From Telmatospirillum sp. (GTDB lineage Bacteria > Pseudomonadota > Alphaproteobacteria > CACIAM-22H2), in the NCBI GenBank assembly GCA_020248985.1, contig JADCGL010000011.1, positions 62,001 to 126,000 of the forward strand: a stretch of DNA of 64,000 nucleotides, in the 5' to 3' direction. The position numbers and the translations under genes were made by a program. The notes under the pieces were generated by a model that saw nothing but the letters and a program-made list of their open reading frames with translations, was not told the origin of the DNA and did no database searches. The first letter of the stretch is position 1, and each line of letters opens with the position of its first letter. Shown one piece after another: positions 61,429-64,000 of this stretch.

Positions 61429-61974
61429 CCGCGCTTCGAGCCGCGCCACGGCGCCTGCGAACACGCGCCCGTCTTCGGCCGCACGTGCCAAAATGATCGC
61501 CCCTTGAATGCACGCGACCGCATCGAACGCCTCGGTGCGTGCGGCTGCCGCGCCGCGGCCGGCGAGGACCAGCACGCGCGCCAAGGCTTCGATCCATTGT
61601 TGGAAATGCGTGCGCAAGGGGGCCGCAAACAGCGTCTGCGTTTCGTCGGCCGCAAACAGGGCGAAGGCGCAGATCTGCGTGCCGCCGTTGTGATGCGCTT
61701 CGAGCGCGCGGCACATTTCGCGAATGGCCACACGCGGCGGGCCTGGATGGCGGAGCGGTCCGAGGACTGCGCGCGCGAACCACGCGGCGGTTTCGTCGAG
61801 CACGGCTTGCGCCATCTCGGGCTTACCGCGCGGAAAGAAATGGTAAAGGCTGCCCTTGCCCAAGCCCGTTGCCGCTGCGATCGCGGCAAGCGACGTGCCT
61901 TCGTAGCCGTGACTGCGGAACAGTTGGGCCAGCTTCGGCAGCAAATCGGCGCGTTCGGCAACTTGTTTTACCAT
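61417..61974 (-). CDS. TetR/AcrR-family transcriptional regulator
   Basis: The 185-residue repressor has an N-terminal helix-turn-helix (LPKLAQLFRSHGYEGTSLAAIAAATGLGKGSLYHFFPRGKPEM) and a ligand-binding helical domain of the YxaF/LmrA type (TQICAFALFAADET). A perfect palindrome overlaps its own start codon, which suggests autoregulation. Target genes are not obvious; neither glcDEF (convergent) nor carA (divergent, about 200 bases away) is a standard target. Confidence 0.9.
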   Translation of the reverse strand: MVKQVAERADLLPKLAQLFRSHGYEGTSLAAIAAATGLGKGSLYHFFPRGKPEMAQAVLDETAAWFARAVLGPLRHPGPPRVAIREMCRALEAHHNGGTQICAFALFAADETQTLFAAPLRTHFQQWIEALARVLVLAGRGAAAARTEAFDAVACIQGAIILARAAEDGRVFAGAVARLEARLCV

Positions 61975-61980
61975 TTGGTA
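61969..61980. promoter_or_regulatory. Palindrome TACCATTTGGTA at the TetR start codon
   Basis: The 12-base site has perfect 5-base arms TACCA/TGGTA around TT and covers the start codon of the regulator gene. TetR repressors commonly bind such sites in their own control region, so this is a candidate autoregulatory operator. Confidence 0.5.
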
Positions 61981-62173
61981 CAGACTTATCCGAACGGTTC
62001 ACAAAATGCCAGCGATTCGGATGCACGAAGCTGCGGGCACGTTTGCCTCCGTTCCAAAAAATGCCGCTGAATCAGCTATTTGGTCCGTGGAAAAGCCGCG
62101 ATTGACCGGCCGGCGGCTCTTTGCGTAGACGCACGCGTACTCCCTGTCTGCCGCTGCCCCGAGGAGATTGTCG

Positions 62174-63343
62174 ATGCCCAACCGCAAATCGAGCCCGCCG
62201 CCCGGTGCAACTGCCGCTTTGGCGCTGTCGGACGGCACGGTCTTCTGGGGCAAGGGGCTCGGGGCCGCCGCCAAGAAGACGGGCGAGGTGTGCTTCAACA
62301 CCTCGATCACCGGCTACCAAGAGATCCTGACCGATCCGTCCTATGCGGGCCAGATCGTGACCTTCACGTTTCCGCATGTCGGCAATGTCGGCACCAATCC
62401 GGAAGACATCGAAACCTTGGTGCCGGCCGCACGCGGCCTGGTGCTGCGCGAAGACATCACGGCACCGTCGAATTTCCGTTCGACGCAAACGCTCGATGCG
62501 TGGCTGAAGGCGAACGGTATCCCAGGCATTTGCGGCATCGATACGCGCGCACTCACGCGCCACATCCGCGATACGGGTGCACCCAACGGCACGCTCATCC
62601 ATCGCCCCGATGGCAAGATCGACGCGGCCGCGTTGGTCGAAGAGGCTGCGGCATGGCCCGGCCTCGAAGGCATGGATCTCGCCAAAGAAGTGACGGCGCG
62701 CCAAAGCTATACGTGGGACGAAACGACCTGGGCGCTGGGCAAGGGCTACGGCAAGTTGGGAAAACCCAAATTCCACGTGGTCGCGATCGACTATGGTGCG
62801 AAGCGCAACATCCTGCGCTGCCTCGCGCAGGCCGGCTGCAAAGTGACAGTGCTGCCAGCGCAAGCCACGGCAGAAGACGTGCTGCGCCACAAGCCGGACG
62901 GCGTATTTCTGTCGAACGGCCCCGGCGATCCGGCGGCGACGGGCGTGTATGCCGTGCCGACGATCAGAGCTTTGCTCGACAAGCGCGTGCCGATCTTCGG
63001 CATCTGCTTGGGCCATCAATTGTTGGCCCTTGCGTTGGGTGCCACGACGACAAAACTCGCGCGCGGCCATCGCGGGGCCAACCATCCGGTCAAGGACCTC
63101 GAAACCGGCAAGGTCGAGATCACGAGCCAGAATCACGGCTTCGCCGTATTGCCCGAAACGCTGCCGGCGTCGGCGCAGGTCACGCATATCTCGCTGTTCG
63201 ACCAGACCAACGAAGGCTTGCGCTGCCTCGACCGCCCGGCCTTCTCGGTGCAGTACCACCCCGAAGCCAGCCCCGGCCCGCAAGACGCGCATTATCTGTT
63301 CGCACGGTTTACGGCATTGATGACCAACTCGAAGGCGGCCTGA
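62174..63343 (+). CDS. carA: Carbamoyl-phosphate synthase small (glutaminase) subunit
   Basis: CarA hydrolyses glutamine and channels ammonia to CarB, which makes carbamoyl phosphate for arginine and pyrimidines. The 389-residue protein has the CPSase small-chain domain (GEVCFNTSITGYQEILTDPSY) and a class I glutamine amidotransferase domain with the nucleophile in FGICLGHQL and the H/E pair in QYHPEASPG. GAGGAG (62161-62166) fixes ATG 62174; a TTG six bases earlier is too close to it. A weak promoter candidate TTGACC-17-GTAGAC lies at 62102-62130. Confidence 0.97.
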   Translation: MPNRKSSPPPGATAALALSDGTVFWGKGLGAAAKKTGEVCFNTSITGYQEILTDPSYAGQIVTFTFPHVGNVGTNPEDIETLVPAARGLVLREDITAPSNFRSTQTLDAWLKANGIPGICGIDTRALTRHIRDTGAPNGTLIHRPDGKIDAAALVEEAAAWPGLEGMDLAKEVTARQSYTWDETTWALGKGYGKLGKPKFHVVAIDYGAKRNILRCLAQAGCKVTVLPAQATAEDVLRHKPDGVFLSNGPGDPAATGVYAVPTIRALLDKRVPIFGICLGHQLLALALGATTTKLARGHRGANHPVKDLETGKVEITSQNHGFAVLPETLPASAQVTHISLFDQTNEGLRCLDRPAFSVQYHPEASPGPQDAHYLFARFTALMTNSKAA

Positions 63344-63346
63344 GAC

Positions 63347-64000
63347 ATGCCCAAGCGCACCGACATCAAATCCATTCTCATCATCGGGGCCGGGCCCATC
63401 GTGATCGGGCAGGCGTGCGAGTTCGACTATTCGGGAACGCAAGCCTGCCGCGCGCTCAAGGAAGAGGGCTACCGCATCGTGCTGGTCAATTCCAACCCGG
63501 CCACGATCATGACCGATCCGTCGCTGGCGGACGCCACCTATGTCGAACCGATCGTGCCCGACATCGTCGAGAAGATCATCGCCAAGGAACGGCCCGATGC
63601 ATTGCTGCCGACGATGGGCGGGCAGACCGCCCTCAACGTCGCGATGGCGCTGGCGGACTCGGGCGTGCTCGAAAAATACGGCGTGGAGCTCATCGGTGCG
63701 AACCGCGACGCGATCGACAAGGCCGAGGATCGGCTGCGCTTTCGCGACGCGATGTCGAAGATCGGGCTCGAGAGCCCCAAATCCGTGCTCGTCAAAAGCA
63801 TGGACGACGCCAAGGCCGCCCTCGAAGCGGTGGGCCTGCCTGCGATCATTCGCCCGTCTTTCACGATGGGCGGGACCGGCGGCGGCATTGCCTACAACGT
63901 GGACGAATACGAGCAGATCGTGTTCGGCGCGTTGCGCGCAAGCCCCGTGGGCTCGACGCTTGTCGAAGAAAGCGTGCTGGGCTGGAAAGAATTCGAGATG
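63347..64000 (+). CDS. carB: Carbamoyl-phosphate synthase large subunit (3' part beyond the window)
   Basis: CarB uses two ATP to make carbamoyl phosphate from bicarbonate and ammonia supplied by CarA. Only the first 218 residues are present, out of roughly 1,080 in the family. They hold the N-terminal pre-ATP-grasp fold ([51 protein letters not shown]) and the start of the first ATP-grasp domain ([16 protein letters not shown]). It starts four bases after the carA stop codon. Confidence 0.98.
   Translation, partial: MPKRTDIKSILIIGAGPIVIGQACEFDYSGTQACRALKEEGYRIVLVNSNPATIMTDPSLADATYVEPIVPDIVEKIIAKERPDALLPTMGGQTALNVAMALADSGVLEKYGVELIGANRDAIDKAEDRLRFRDAMSKIGLESPKSVLVKSMDDAKAALEAVGLPAIIRPSFTMGGTGGGIAYNVDEYEQIVFGALRASPVGSTLVEESVLGWKEFEM

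Noticed and set aside
1-64000. CRISPR arrays, tRNA, rRNA, insertion sequences, prophage or integrase genes
   Set aside because: No direct-repeat array, cloverleaf-like gene, transposase or integrase motif was found by eye.

Overview
The window is GC-rich, gene-dense chromosomal DNA from an alphaproteobacterium. Gene content and local order (xseB-ispA-dxs-tlyA; aroC-fabI near pdxH; glcDEF; a 41-residue RpmJ without zinc cysteines) fit the Rhodospirillales in the broad sense. No rRNA, tRNA, CRISPR array, transposase or phage gene was seen. Operons are tightly packed, with many 4-base ATGA/GTGA stop-start overlaps, and several convergent genes overlap at their 3' ends.

Layout. 0-10.7 kb: a truncated rlmM-type rRNA methyltransferase, a permease-like membrane protein, an inositol-phosphatase family enzyme, a His-rich cation diffusion facilitator with a secreted protein, a D-amino-acid-oxidase-like flavoenzyme, and an RND efflux pump with its fusion protein. 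10.9-21.3 kb: a CNB-EAL signalling protein, a PhyH oxygenase joined to pdxA-pdxJ, an acetylpolyamine/histone-deacetylase-fold enzyme, an SsuABC-like ABC transporter, patatin, CBS protein and sthA. 21.4-23.7 kb: an AT-richer islet with a lipoprotein and an astacin-like protease. 23.9-27.8 kb: xseB-ispA-dxs-tlyA. 27.8-36.9 kb: a minus-strand fabI-aroC-membrane protein-nupC operon, a glycine-zipper lipoprotein, then pdxH, a FieF-like transporter, a kinase-like/AAA fusion, a stress protein and two small unknown genes.

37-43.3 kb is a metal-homeostasis region. A CobW/COG0523 GTPase and a DUF1826 gene diverge around a Zur-like palindrome. Directly downstream, a cobalamin riboswitch precedes a DUF1636 metal-binding protein, an Opp/Nik-type binding protein and two permeases. 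No ATPase gene accompanies them.

43.3-61.4 kb holds catabolic genes: creatininase-PadR with a divergent Rid protein; then a sugar cluster (dehydrogenase, mutarotase, amidohydrolase-type lactonase candidate, GH31 alpha-xylosidase, IlvD/Edd dehydratase, HpcH/HpaI aldolase) that reads as a non-phosphorylative pentose route. Such a route can yield glycolaldehyde and then glycolate, and glcDEF lies about 4 kb further on. AzlCD, a methyltransferase, DedA and rpmJ sit between. The window ends with a TetR gene, carA and the 5' third or less of carB.
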